A stretch of DNA of 64,000 nucleotides from Actinomycetota bacterium (GTDB lineage Bacteria; Actinomycetota; Acidimicrobiia; Acidimicrobiales; Ilumatobacteraceae): NCBI GenBank assembly GCA_963169665.1, contig CAUJET010000155.1, positions 62,001-126,000 of the forward strand. The letters are read 5' to 3'. Both the position numbers and the translations under genes were made by a program. Under the pieces are notes generated by a model. The model was not told the origin of the DNA and did no database searches. It was given only the letters and a program-made list of their open reading frames with translations. Each line of letters opens with the position of its first letter. Position 1 is the stretch's first letter. Shown one piece after another: positions 32,820 to 42,100 of the stretch.

Positions 32820-34220
32820 ATGGCATTCAGCAACGACGACCGCGGTTCGAACAGTGGCCCGGGGGGTGGGAACCGGCAGGCCCCACGCCGCAACGAGGGC
32901 CGGGTCCCACCGCACAACCTGAACGCCGAGGAGAGCCTGCTCGGTGCCCTGCTGCTGTCGCGTGACGTGGTCGGCAACGTCGCCGAGCTCGGCCTGCTGG
33001 TCGACCACTTCTACAAGCCCGCTCACCAGCACATCTACGCCGCCGTGCGCGGCCTGATGACCACCGGCCAGCCGATCGACGTGGTCACCGTTGCCGACGA
33101 GCTCCGTCGTGCCGGCCTCCTCGACGAGATCGGCGGCCCGCAGTTCCTCCTCGAGCTGCAGAACGCGACGCCGGCGATCTCCAACGCGAACCGGTACGCC
33201 AAGATCGTCCAGGACACCGCGGTGCTGCGGCGCATGATCAGCGTCGCCAGCGAGATCGCCGAGCTCGCCTACATGGAGCCCGACGACGTCACCAAGGCCC
33301 TCGACGAGGCCGAGACGAAGATGTTCGAGGTGGCCGAGGACCGGGTGATCGACTCCACCCGCCCGCTGAGCGACTTGCTCCCGCTCGCGATGGACAAGCT
33401 GCAGGAGACCTTCGACCGCGGGGACACCATCACCGGCGTGGCCACCGGGTTCAACGATCTCGACGAGATCATGTCGGGCCTCCAGCCCAGCACCCTCAAC
33501 ATCGTCGGCGCGAGGCCCGCGATGGGCAAGACGGCTTTTGGTCTGGGGATGGCGACGCACATCGCGATGACGGCGAAGAAGCCGGCGCTGTTCTTCTCGC
33601 TCGAGATGGGCCACGCCGAGCTCACCCAGCGAATCCTGTCGAGCGAGGCGCGGGTCGACTCGCAGAAGCTGCGCACCGGCCGTCTGGTCGACAGCGACTG
33701 GACCAAGATCGGCCGGGCGATCAACCGGCTCGAGGTGCCGCTGTTCCTCGACGACAACCCGCGGGTCACGGTCATGGAGATCCGGGCCAAGGCCCGTCGC
33801 ATGAAGGCCCGCTACGGCGGCATCGCCCTCATCGTGATCGACTACCTCCAGCTCATGAGCGGCGGCTCGAACTCCGAGAACCGCCAGCTCGAGGTGAGCG
33901 AGATCAGCCGTGGTCTGAAGATCCTCGCCCGTGAGCTCGAGGTGCCGATCGTGGCGCTCAGCCAGCTGAGCCGAAACCTCGAGGCTCGTGCCGACAAGCG
34001 GCCGATGCTCGCCGACCTCCGTGAGTCCGGGTCGCTCGAACAGGACGCCGACGTCGTGATGTTCCTCTACCGCGACGAGGTGTACAACCGGGAGACGCCC
34101 GACAAGGGGCTGGCCGAGGTGATCATCGCCAAGCACCGTTCCGGCCCCACCGGGGTCGTGCGGCTCGTGTTCAACGGGGCGTACACGCGCTACGACAACG
34201 CGGCCAAGGGCCTCAACTGA
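32820..34220 (+). CDS. dnaB: Replicative DNA helicase DnaB
   Basis: The hexameric replication fork helicase. It has 466 residues and no intein, unlike the mycobacterial gene. The N-terminal domain starts at VPPHNLNAEESLLGALLL. The RecA-like domain has Walker A GARPAMGKTAFG, the Walker B region IALIVIDYLQLMSGG, and the arginine-finger region near SGPTGVVRLVF. The first 27 residues are Gly/Asn/Arg-rich and likely disordered. Confidence 0.98.
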   Translation: MAFSNDDRGSNSGPGGGNRQAPRRNEGRVPPHNLNAEESLLGALLLSRDVVGNVAELGLLVDHFYKPAHQHIYAAVRGLMTTGQPIDVVTVADELRRAGLLDEIGGPQFLLELQNATPAISNANRYAKIVQDTAVLRRMISVASEIAELAYMEPDDVTKALDEAETKMFEVAEDRVIDSTRPLSDLLPLAMDKLQETFDRGDTITGVATGFNDLDEIMSGLQPSTLNIVGARPAMGKTAFGLGMATHIAMTAKKPALFFSLEMGHAELTQRILSSEARVDSQKLRTGRLVDSDWTKIGRAINRLEVPLFLDDNPRVTVMEIRAKARRMKARYGGIALIVIDYLQLMSGGSNSENRQLEVSEISRGLKILARELEVPIVALSQLSRNLEARADKRPMLADLRESGSLEQDADVVMFLYRDEVYNRETPDKGLAEVIIAKHRSGPTGVVRLVFNGAYTRYDNAAKGLN

Positions 34221-34229
34221 CCGGAGCCG

Positions 34230-34766
34230 TCAGGTCGTGAACGCGAGTCGGTAGGGCTCGAGCTGGGGATCGGGGTTGGCAGCCGCCGGGCCCGGCGCGG
34301 CGCCGGTGTCGAGCAGTTCGGCCATCAGATCGAGGCAGGTGTGCCAGCCGGCGGAGGCGTCCCACGGTTCGACGGGGGCCGGGCCGAACCAGGTGACGAG
34401 GGTGAGCATCGTCCCGCCGTCGGCACCCGGCGCGAGATCGAAGCGGATGACGTCGCCGTCCCAGTTCCACTCGAACGTGCTGGTCGGCTCCCACACGGTG
34501 ACCTCGCCGCGGGTCATCGGATCGGGGATGCCGAAGCGCTCGACGACGGCCGGCCAGAACGGCATCTCGAGCGCTGCGCCGGCGCGACGTTCGCCGATCA
34601 TGTCGACGGGCAGCCAGGCGGCGAGGTGTTCCCGCTCGGTGATCGCCCGCCACACCAGCTCGGGTGCGTGGCGCAACCGGCGTTGGAACCGCACGCCGCG
34701 GCGCTCGCCGTCGCGCAGCGGGCTGCCGAGGGGCTGATCGGGGGCGTGCAAGGGTCGGTTGCTCAT
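34230..34766 (-). CDS. SRPBCC/AHSA1 domain protein
   Basis: A 178-residue protein of the START/AHSA1 fold: RFQRRLRHAPELVWRAITE, then LAAWLPVDM, TRGEVTVWEPTSTFEWNW and MLTLVTWFGP. Such proteins bind hydrophobic ligands and in actinobacteria are often encoded with an ArsR repressor, as here. ATG 34766 lies behind AGGAGGATCC and overlaps the ArsR stop by four bases. It converges with dnaB with a nine-base gap. Confidence 0.88.
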   Translation of the reverse strand: MSNRPLHAPDQPLGSPLRDGERRGVRFQRRLRHAPELVWRAITEREHLAAWLPVDMIGERRAGAALEMPFWPAVVERFGIPDPMTRGEVTVWEPTSTFEWNWDGDVIRFDLAPGADGGTMLTLVTWFGPAPVEPWDASAGWHTCLDLMAELLDTGAAPGPAAANPDPQLEPYRLAFTT

Positions 34767-35155
34767 GTCGGATCCTCCTGGGATGGGTCGAGATCGAGTG
34801 GATCGGGCTGGTCGAGCGCGTCGAGTGCGTCGAGTGCGTCGAGATGGCGTTCGAGTGCGTCGAGGCGTCCCGCCCATGCCCTGCGGTACGGGGTGAGCCA
34901 CTCGTCGAGCTCCTGCAGCGGAGCGGCGCGCAGGCAGTAGACCCGTCGTTGCGCCTCCGGTCGGACGGTGACCAACCCGGCCGAGCGCAACACCTTGAGG
35001 TGCTTGGAGACGCTGGGTTGACGCATCGCCAGGGCGTCGACGAGTTCACCGACGGCGTGGTCGCGTTCGAGCAGCAGATCGAGGATCCGCCGCCGACTCG
35101 GTTCGGCGAGCACCTCCAGCACCTGACGTTCGAGCACCTCTGTCATGGTGGCCAT
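34763..35155 (-). CDS. ArsR-family transcriptional repressor
   Basis: A 130-residue winged-helix regulator: VLEVLAEPSRRRILDLLLE, the recognition helix MRQPSVSKHLKVLRSAGLV and the wing RPEAQRRVYCLR. Few Cys are present and no metal site is evident, so it probably responds to an organic ligand together with the SRPBCC partner. The tail is an odd acidic repeat rich in LDALDALDAL. Starts at 35155, 35146 or a TTG at 35182 are possible; I chose 35155 because the palindrome at 35172-35187 would otherwise be coding. Confidence 0.88.
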   Translation of the reverse strand: MATMTEVLERQVLEVLAEPSRRRILDLLLERDHAVGELVDALAMRQPSVSKHLKVLRSAGLVTVRPEAQRRVYCLRAAPLQELDEWLTPYRRAWAGRLDALERHLDALDALDALDQPDPLDLDPSQEDPT

Positions 35156-35171
35156 GATCGCCGTCGCGAAC

Positions 35172-35187
35172 ATTCCTGTCAAGGAAT
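35172..35187. promoter_or_regulatory. Palindromic candidate operator of the ArsR gene
   Basis: ATTCCT-GTCA-AGGAAT is a perfect six-base inverted repeat just upstream of the ArsR start. On the minus strand its middle reads TTGACA, a consensus -35 hexamer, so binding would block RNA polymerase. No good -10 follows at 17 bases (GATCAT). Confidence 0.5.
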
Positions 35188-35235
35188 ATACGAACCGGAC
35201 GGGTGACGCTCCGGGCTACGGTCCTCGTCGTGCCG

Positions 35236-36234
35236 ATGCGATTCGTGCCCTACCACCACCTCGACGGGCAGCCCCACGTGGTGGTGGACGGCGGGCCCAC
35301 CGACGGCACGCGCCTCACGCTGTCGCACTGGCCGGGGAGCCCCACGCCGGTCGACCTGCTCGACGACCTGTCGGCGCAGATCGCGTTCCGAGCACTCGAC
35401 CGACCCGGGCTGCTCGACGGGATCGACATCGTCTCGAACAACCACCTCGATCAGGACGGCCTCGTGAGCGCGTACGCGCTGATCGACCCAGCCGCGGCGA
35501 ACGAACGGCGCGAGTTCGCCATCGACGTCGCACGGGCCGGCGACTTCGCGACGTTCGTGGATCGAGCGTCGATGCGGATCGCGTTCGCGCTGGCTGCATG
35601 GGCCGACGGCGAGCGATCACCGCTCGATCCGGCGATCTTCGAGGGCGGGTACGAGGACGAGTGCGGACATCTGTACGAGGAGATCCTGCCGCGCATGAGT
35701 GAGCTCCTCGACGCGCCTGAAGCACTCCGACCCTGGTGGGAGGCGGAGGACGCCCACCTCACCGAGAGCCTCGACGCGATCGACGCCGGCGTGGTCACCA
35801 TCGAGGAACGGCCCGACCTCGACCTCGCCGTCGTCACCGTGCCCGAGGCATGGGCAGCGCGGATGACCACCCGGTTCACGATCAATCGGTCAGAGGCGGT
35901 GCACCCGGCAGCGATCAATGCCCGCACCGATCGGTTGCGCGTCGCGACCGTGCAGGGTGCGCGGTACCGAGTGGAGTGTCGGTACGAGACGTGGGTGATG
36001 TTCCGGAGCAGGCCGGTGATGGGTCGACCCGATCTGCGGCCGCTGGCGATGCGGCTGCAGGCGGTCGAGGCGGGCACGGCGGTCTGGCACGCCGACGCGC
36101 CGGGTGCACTCACGCCGGCGCTCACGATCACGGCGGGCGCGAGTGCGCTCGAGCCGGCGCACTTCGTCGCCGAGGTGACCGCACAGTTGGCCGATGCTCC
36201 GGTCGCGTGGGACCCGATGCGGCCGATGGCATGA
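35236..36234 (+). CDS. DUF6687-like protein of unknown function
   Basis: A 332-residue soluble protein beginning MRFVPYHHLDGQPHVVVDGG. It has the motif IVSNNHLDQDGLVSAYALID near residue 75, which resembles the metal-binding D-x-D/H elements of DHH phosphoesterases. Other histidines and acidic clusters follow (EDECGHLYEEILPR). I believe this is the actinobacterial DUF6687 group, but no function is known to me. It is divergent from the ArsR gene. ATG 35236 is preferred to GTG 35230. Confidence 0.65.
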   Translation: MRFVPYHHLDGQPHVVVDGGPTDGTRLTLSHWPGSPTPVDLLDDLSAQIAFRALDRPGLLDGIDIVSNNHLDQDGLVSAYALIDPAAANERREFAIDVARAGDFATFVDRASMRIAFALAAWADGERSPLDPAIFEGGYEDECGHLYEEILPRMSELLDAPEALRPWWEAEDAHLTESLDAIDAGVVTIEERPDLDLAVVTVPEAWAARMTTRFTINRSEAVHPAAINARTDRLRVATVQGARYRVECRYETWVMFRSRPVMGRPDLRPLAMRLQAVEAGTAVWHADAPGALTPALTITAGASALEPAHFVAEVTAQLADAPVAWDPMRPMA

Positions 36235-36389
36235 CCTCCGGGGCGACCGGATGTGGCGTCCCACGCAGCGTGAGCTGGCTCAGATAATCGTCAGATCGGC
36301 GCGATCCGCGCCGCGCGGGGGTTCGCAAGGGTTAGGGTGGCCTCTGCGACCGTCGAACAAGGCGGAGCACTTTTCAGTCAGGACATGCA

Positions 36390-36590
36390 ATGACCACAGG
36401 TACCGTGAAGTTCTTCAATGCTCAGAAGGGCTTCGGATTCATCTCCCGCGAGGGTGGCCCGGACGTTTTCGTCCACTTCTCGAACATCGAAGGCAATGGC
36501 TACAAGTCGCTCGACGAAGGCGACAACGTCGAGTTCGAGGTCGCTCAGGGCCGGAAGGGCGACGAAGCCCAGAAGGTTCGCAAGATCTAG
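36390..36590 (+). CDS. cspA: Cold-shock protein
   Basis: A 66-residue cold-shock domain protein with both RNA-binding motifs, GFGFISREG (RNP1) and VFVHFSNI (RNP2), after [13 protein letters not shown]. It binds single-stranded RNA or DNA and removes secondary structure. It has its own upstream gap of 155 bases (36235-36389) with no clear promoter hexamers, and a strong terminator just downstream. No internal anomaly. Confidence 0.96.
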   Translation: MTTGTVKFFNAQKGFGFISREGGPDVFVHFSNIEGNGYKSLDEGDNVEFEVAQGRKGDEAQKVRKI

Positions 36591-36598
36591 TTCGCTTC

Positions 36599-36639
36599 GA
36601 AGGGCCCCGCACTCCGGTGCGGGGCCCTTCGTCGTTTTT
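36599..36639 (+). terminator. Rho-independent terminator of the cold-shock gene
   Basis: A 14-bp perfect stem (36599-36612 pairing with 36617-36630, core GGGCCCCGCAC/GTGCGGGGCCC) with a TCCG loop, then TTTTT at 36635-36639. It is the clearest terminator in the window. Confidence 0.95.
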
Positions 36640-36678
36640 CGGCCCGGTCACTCGGCCCGGTCACTCGGCCCGGTCACT
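36640..36678. repeat. 13-bp tandem repeat, three copies
   Basis: CGGCCCGGTCACT repeats exactly three times between the cold-shock terminator and the SGNH hydrolase gene. The last copy contains that gene's stop codon. Confidence 0.92.
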
Positions 36679-37558
36679 CGGGGAGCGGCTTGACGAGGTC
36701 GCGGCGGCCAGCGAGGTCGAAGATGTAGTTCGCGTACCACTGCTTCGACGCCTCGGTGCCGAGGTGGATGCCGTCGCCGGCCAGGCCGGGCACCTGGCCG
36801 CTTGCCACCAACACGGCCCAGTCGAGCACCTTCACGTTCGAGTATCGGGTCTGCAGGGCCCAGATGAGTGCGTTGTTCGGCTCGATCCAGCCGCGTGGTG
36901 CGGAGACCGTGAGGAAGATCACCTGCTCGACCTCCTCGGCCGGGAGGAATCTCATGATCTCGTCATAGGTCTCGGCGGCGACGGGACCGTTCGTGCCGAC
37001 CTGCAGGACGACGACCTCGCCGATCTGTCCCGACGTGCGGAGCTCACCCACGACCGAGGCCGTGTCCTCGCCCTGCCGTGCCTCATCGGCGTTCACGGTG
37101 AACCCGCCGGCCTGCAGTTGCGGCGCAGCACCGAGCATCACGCTCTCGCCGATCGCGAGCGGCGGCCGAACCGCGATCGGCAGCGTGGTCGGTGACGCAG
37201 GCGTCGATGGCGACAGGGGCGTGGTGGCGACGTCGTCCACGACATCGACTGGCTCGATCGTCGGGCTGACGATCGACGACGGGACCGACGACGGGACCGA
37301 CGACGGCATCGTCGGTCCCTCATCGGCGACGGTGGCGTCGACGGGGCCGGGGCGCGTGTTCAACCACAGCAGACCCCCGGCGACGAATGCCACGGACATC
37401 GCGGCGACGGCGAGCGCTCGCCGGTGGGAGGGTGCCCGTCGAGCCCCCACCCTGGGGCGGTGGTGATCGGACCACTCGATCCGGTTGTGAATCCGGTTGT
37501 CGATGAGGTCGTCGAGCTGGTCGCCGGCCGCGGCGAGGCGGTCATCGAGGAGGGTCAT
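36674..37558 (-). CDS. Membrane-anchored SGNH hydrolase, candidate anti-sigma partner
   Basis: A 294-residue protein with a 45-residue cytosolic N-terminus (MTLLDDRLAAAGDQLDDLID), one membrane helix (46-66), a Pro/Ser/Thr linker and an outer SGNH domain (about 130-294). The Ser block is IGESVMLG (Glu where GDS is usual; Ser139), Asn190 is in QVGTNGP, and Asp262/His265 are in GDGIHLG, so the catalytic set looks present. Similar domains end surface O-acyltransferases. It overlaps the sigma gene by four bases (ATGA), where an anti-sigma factor usually lies. Confidence 0.85.
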   Translation of the reverse strand: MTLLDDRLAAAGDQLDDLIDNRIHNRIEWSDHHRPRVGARRAPSHRRALAVAAMSVAFVAGGLLWLNTRPGPVDATVADEGPTMPSSVPSSVPSSIVSPTIEPVDVVDDVATTPLSPSTPASPTTLPIAVRPPLAIGESVMLGAAPQLQAGGFTVNADEARQGEDTASVVGELRTSGQIGEVVVLQVGTNGPVAAETYDEIMRFLPAEEVEQVIFLTVSAPRGWIEPNNALIWALQTRYSNVKVLDWAVLVASGQVPGLAGDGIHLGTEASKQWYANYIFDLAGRRDLVKPLPE

Positions 37559-38103
37559 GGCAGATCTCCGAGCAGGATGCGCAGCCGAGTGAGGCCGCGG
37601 TGGACGTGGTTGGTGACGGCGGCCTCGGACACGCCGAGCACCCCGGCGACGTCTCGGTAGCGGTAGCCATAGCAGTGGACCATGACGACCGCGACGCGCT
37701 GGTCGTGGGGCAGCCGGGTGAGCGCGTCGAACAATCCGCGATCGAACGGCGTCGGGTCGTCGCCGGCCGCCTCGAAGCGCACCGGAGCGGGGCGAGCCCA
37801 GCGACGCTGGCGCCGCAACGCCGACTGACCGACCCGATAGAGATAACCGACGGGCTGGTCGATCAGATCGAGCCGGTCGCGGTGCTCGATCGCCCAGGCC
37901 ATCGCTTCGGCTGCGGCTTCGCAGCCCAGGTCGACGCCGTTGCGGGCCACGAGGGCCCGGCGGACGGCACGCTCGATCTCGAGCAGTTCGGCATCGGTGG
38001 TGCGGCGGGCGGCGTCTCGATCGGCGTCATCGGTCGCGTGGGTCACCTCGAACCGCGTCCCGAGCAGCATCGGGTCGATGCGGGCGTCGTCGCGAGCACT
38101 CAC
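37555..38103 (-). CDS. ECF-type RNA polymerase sigma factor
   Basis: A 182-residue sigma-70-like protein. Region 4 is clear (LFDALTRLPHDQRVAVVMVH, then YRYRDVAGVLGVSEAAVTNHVHRGLTRLR). Region 2 is weaker (LLEIERAVRRALVA to GYLYRVGQSALRRQRRW). It starts at GTG 38103 with no ribosome site; the mRNA may be leaderless (see promoter at 38110-38134). It is coupled to the SGNH hydrolase gene. Confidence 0.82.
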   Translation of the reverse strand: MSARDDARIDPMLLGTRFEVTHATDDADRDAARRTTDAELLEIERAVRRALVARNGVDLGCEAAAEAMAWAIEHRDRLDLIDQPVGYLYRVGQSALRRQRRWARPAPVRFEAAGDDPTPFDRGLFDALTRLPHDQRVAVVMVHCYGYRYRDVAGVLGVSEAAVTNHVHRGLTRLRILLGDLP

Positions 38104-38109
38104 GAACGG

Positions 38110-38134
38110 GACGAGCCTCGACCCGGCCGGTTCC
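38110..38134 (-). promoter_or_regulatory. Possible autoregulated ECF promoter
   Basis: On the minus strand GGAAC (38134-38130), 16 bases, then CGTC (38113-38110), matching the GGAAC-n16/17-CGTC pattern of many ECF promoters. Transcription would begin about at the GTG start codon (38103). Confidence 0.4.
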
Positions 38135-38151
38135 TTTCGCCCACGGCGTAT

Positions 38152-38194
38152 CTGGTCGCGAACCTTCTCGCGGACCGAGGGGATTCGCGACCAG
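38152..38194. repeat. 11-bp perfect inverted repeat between VOC and sigma genes
   Basis: CTGGTCGCGAA (38152-38162) and TTCGCGACCAG (38184-38194) are exact complements around a 21-base loop. It lies 12 bases after the stop of the VOC gene and 50-90 bases before the sigma gene start. It may be a terminator-like hairpin or an operator. Confidence 0.8.
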
Positions 38195-38205
38195 AACGCT
38201 GGATG

Positions 38206-38778
38206 TCAGGCGGGGGCGTCGGCGGCGAGGGGGGCGTGGATGGTGATCTTGGCCTCGTGCGGTTCCATCGGCGGGTTGGGCTCGTGGAGGATCGCGACGG
38301 CGTTCGCCCGTTCCTCGGCCGTGAAGTCGCGGGTGGTGTGGCAGAACTCCACCATGTTCCCGTTCGGGTCGGTGGTGTAGATGCTGATGCAGAAGTCGTG
38401 ATCGACCTCCACCACCGTGTGGCCGTGGCTGCGCCAGGTGTCGCGGTGGCGCTCGATGTCGGCGTAGGTGGGCGCGTCGAACGCGTAGTGGTTCACCCAC
38501 CCCGGCAGGCCGGCCTTGGCGTTGATGTTCACCTCGAAGTCGGTGCCGATCACCGGGTCATGGATCTCCCAGAAGGCGATCATGCCGGTGTCGGCATCGG
38601 CGCCGGCCCCCGGGTTGGCCGTGCTGGTGTCGTAGAAGAAGTGCTTGCTCCACCCGCCCTGCGGGCCGGGCGTGGGTGACACGTTGGTCTTCACGAGCGT
38701 GAAGCCCATCAACTCGGTGTAGAAGCGATGCGTCGCATCGGCGTCACGGGTGGCGAAGGCGATGTGGTGGAAGCCCAT
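38206..38778 (-). CDS. VOC (glyoxalase/dioxygenase) superfamily protein
   Basis: A 190-residue VOC-fold protein. It opens MGFHHIAFATRDADATHRFYTE and has WVNHYAFDAPTYADIERHRD and the closing strand SIYTTDPNGNMVEFCHTTRDF, which give the usual His, His, Glu metal ligands. Substrates of this fold range from methylglyoxal to catechols, so no reaction is assigned. It diverges from a small membrane protein gene. Confidence 0.88.
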   Translation of the reverse strand: MGFHHIAFATRDADATHRFYTELMGFTLVKTNVSPTPGPQGGWSKHFFYDTSTANPGAGADADTGMIAFWEIHDPVIGTDFEVNINAKAGLPGWVNHYAFDAPTYADIERHRDTWRSHGHTVVEVDHDFCISIYTTDPNGNMVEFCHTTRDFTAEERANAVAILHEPNPPMEPHEAKITIHAPLAADAPA

Positions 38779-38835
38779 GCGGAAAGTCTTCCACGCGGTG
38801 GTGTCGGCCGTCCGTCCGGACGGCACACTGGCGCG

Positions 38836-39066
38836 ATGCTGCTCGCTGCCGACACCGGTCTGCTGCTCGGGGACGATCTGATCGTCTGGATCCTGCTGGC
38901 GCTCGGCGGGGCGATGTTCGTCGGCAACGTGATGGCCCTCGTGCGCCCGCCCGAGGCCCCCCGTCAGGAGAGCGATCTCGCGCAGGCACCACGAGGGCGC
39001 AGCATCACGATGGCGGCGATCGGTTTCGTCGTCGCGGTGGCGGCGCTCGGCGCGCTCGTCACCTGA
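38836..39066 (+). CDS. Small membrane protein, unknown
   Basis: A 76-residue protein with two hydrophobic segments (LIVWILLALGGAMFVGNVMALV, about 15-36, and SITMAAIGFVVAVAALGALV at the end) joined by a polar loop with PPEAPRQESDLAQAPRG. No family is recognised. ATG 38836 is a plausible start though no strong ribosome site is visible. Confidence 0.6.
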   Translation: MLLAADTGLLLGDDLIVWILLALGGAMFVGNVMALVRPPEAPRQESDLAQAPRGRSITMAAIGFVVAVAALGALVT

Positions 39067-39111
39067 GCGACGACTCACCGACCGCCGGGTCCACCCCGAT
39101 CGACCGGCGCG

Positions 39112-42100
39112 TCACACGATCGGCACGTTCCGGCGACGACGGCGACCGACCACGATGGCGAGGCCACCGAGGGCGAGCATCCAGAACGCCGCCTCGAGCG
39201 ACTGACGGAACAGTGCCCAGCCGGTCACCGGCAGGTTCGCCGCCACCACGGCTGCCGGTGTGGCGGCCGCGTTGTTGGTCGCGACCGGGTCGCTCGGCGT
39301 CGACGATCCGAACGACGGATCGGCCACGACCGAGGCCGAGTTGACCAGCGCCGTCCCGGCGGTGGCGGTGACCCGCACCCGGATGTCCATCCGCACCACC
39401 TGACCGACGGCGACCGCCGCCGACGAGCGACACGTCACCACCTGGCCGACGGCCGCACACGTGGCGTTGGTGCTGGTGGCGTCGACGTAGGTGAGGCCGA
39501 CCGGCAGATCGTCGGTGACGACGATCGGGGCCCCCGATGGGCTCGGGCCGAGGTTGGTCGCCTCGAGCACGTAGGTGACGGTGGCGTTCACCGCCAGCGA
39601 CCCCTCGAGCCGCTTGGCGAGCGACAGGTCGGCGAGCGGCACCTCGGTGGGATCGACGTCGGTGTTGTTGGTGGGCACCGGGTCGGTGGTGGGCGAGGTG
39701 ACCGTCGCGCTGTTCGTGACGCCGGGGGCGGCCGAACGGTCGACGGCGACCGTGAGGGTGATGGTGGTGGTGGCGTTCACCGCCATGGTCAGCAGGTCAC
39801 ACGTGACCGACTGGCCGTTCGCGGTACAGCCGGCCCCGACCCCCGCGGCGCTCACGAACGTGAGGCCGATCGGGAGCAGGTCGCTGACCCGCGGGGTGAC
39901 CGCCGGTGCGGGACCGGCGTTGCGCACGACGAGCGTGTAGACGCCGTTGCGGCCCACCTCGAACCGACCCGTGTGCGACTTGTCGATGCTGAGGTCGGCC
40001 TGCAGTTGGTAGCCGAAGTCGACGTCGGTGCGGTCCTGGCCGGCGGCGAGGCCGGCGGTGGTGCGCGAGTCGCGCAGCGGATCGAGTTCGCTGACGCTGA
40101 CCATGCCCGTCGGGAGCGTCGCGGTCGTGATCACGGCTGCGTACGAGCCGGACGGCAGCCGGTCGACGAGGTAGAGCCCGCCGCCTGCCGTCGTGACGGG
40201 GAAGGCGACGTCGTCCGCGGTGCCGGGCGTGCCGTCGAGGCCCGCCCAGGTGACGGTGAGGTCGATGCCGTCGAGACCCGACTCGGTGCCGTCGAGGGTG
40301 CCGTCGGCATCGGCGTCCTCCCACACCAGGTCACCGATCGAGCCGGTGCCGGTGTATGCGAAGTCGGCGTCGCGCCGGTTCGCCTCGTCGACGCCGGCCG
40401 TGCCGCCGTCGTCGACCGTCAGGGTGACGGTGACGCTGTTGGCCGAGCCGATGCCGTCGCCGTCGAAGGTCGCCTCGAAGCCGGGCAGGAACGCCGGGTC
40501 GACGCTCACCCGCACCGGGCCGTAGGGCAGGTCGATGACGCGATACTCGCCGTCGGCATCGGTGGTGGTGACCACCACGACGTCGTCGGCGTTGTCGAAG
40601 GTCGCGTCCGGGCCGGCCCAGCGGACCGTCACCTGGACGCCCGCGAGGCCGGGGTCGCCGGGTTCGGGTGCCGAGGCGCCGTCACCGTCGAGGTCGAACC
40701 ACACCTGGTCGCCGATCGAGGCGAGGCCGATGTAGCCGAAGTCGACGTCGGTGCGGTCCTGGCCGGCGGTGAGGGAGGTGGCCACGGCGTGGGGCGTGCC
40801 CGTGCCGTCGAGGTCGTAGGTCGCCTGCATGCCGGCCGGCAGGTCGGCGGCGTCGACGAGCACGGCGAACGCACCGGCGGGCAGATGGTCGACGAGGTAC
40901 TCGCCGGCGGCGTCGGTGGTGGTGGTGAACACCACGTCGTCGCCACCACCGCTGACACCGTCGCCGCCGAGCCACGTGATCGTGACGTCGATGTTCGCGA
41001 GGCCGGTGTCGCCGAGATCCTGCACACCGTCACCGTCACGGTCGTACCAGATTCGATCGCCGATCGAGCCGGTGCCGGCGTAGGAGAGGTCGACGTCGAG
41101 CCGGTTCTGGGCTGCGGTGAGCGTCGTCGTCACCACGTGCGCCGTGCCGGTGCCGTCGAGGTCGTAGGTGGGGGTGGTGCCCGTCGGCAGGTCGGCCGAA
41201 TCGACCGTTGCCCGGTAGGCGCCCGCGGGCAGGCGGGCGAACAGGTACTGGCCGCTCGAGTCGGTCGTGTCGACCGGGTACGTGACGTTGTCGCCGGCGG
41301 TGGCGACGTTGCCGTCGAAACCGCCCCAGACGAGGGTGACGTCGAGGCCGGCCAGACCGGGCTCGCCGCCCTGCTGGGTCGAGCCGCCCGAGGCGTCCTT
41401 GTCGAGCCAGATCGTGTCGCCGAGCGAACCGGTGCCCGTGTAGCCGAAGTCGGCCAGCAGGTAGCCGGTGCTCGAGTTGAGGGTGATCAGACCACTCACG
41501 TGGTTCAGATCGGGGTCGGCCAGGTTGGGCGCGTCGTCGTTGAAGGTCGGCGTCATGCCGAGCGGCAGTGTGGTCGTGTCGACCCGCACCCGGTAGTCAC
41601 CGGTGGGCAGGTCGGCGAATCCGTAGAAGCCCGTGCCGTTGGTGACGACGTCGGTGATGACGATGTCGTCGCCGCCGCCGGCCACACCGTCTGGGCCCCA
41701 GAAATCGTCGACGGTGTTGAAGGTGGCGTCGAGACCCTCGGACTCGAGGATCATCCGCACACCCGGGATGCCGGGTTCGCCGACGTCGGCGGTGGAGTCG
41801 CCGTCGACGTCGTACCAGACGTAGTCACCGAGGCTCGTGAAGCCCGCGTTGATCGAGAGCGTGTCGTCGTCGTCCTCGTTCGCGATCGGACCCGCACTGT
41901 TCGGGGTGGAGTCCACGTCCCACTGGTTGCTGGTCTGCACCTCCGCCCGGTTCGTGATCGACCCGATCTGGTTGAGGCGAGTGCGGATCACGAGGGTCGC
42001 GCTCGCGCCGTTGGCGACGGAACCGACGGTCCAGATGCCGGAACCGGAGGCGTAGGAACCCTGTGACGCCGACACGGTGGTGACGAACACGAGCCCCACG

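Noticed and set aside
32820-34220. Intein in DnaB as in mycobacteria
   Set aside because: The protein is 466 residues, continuous through Walker A and B, with no splicing motif.
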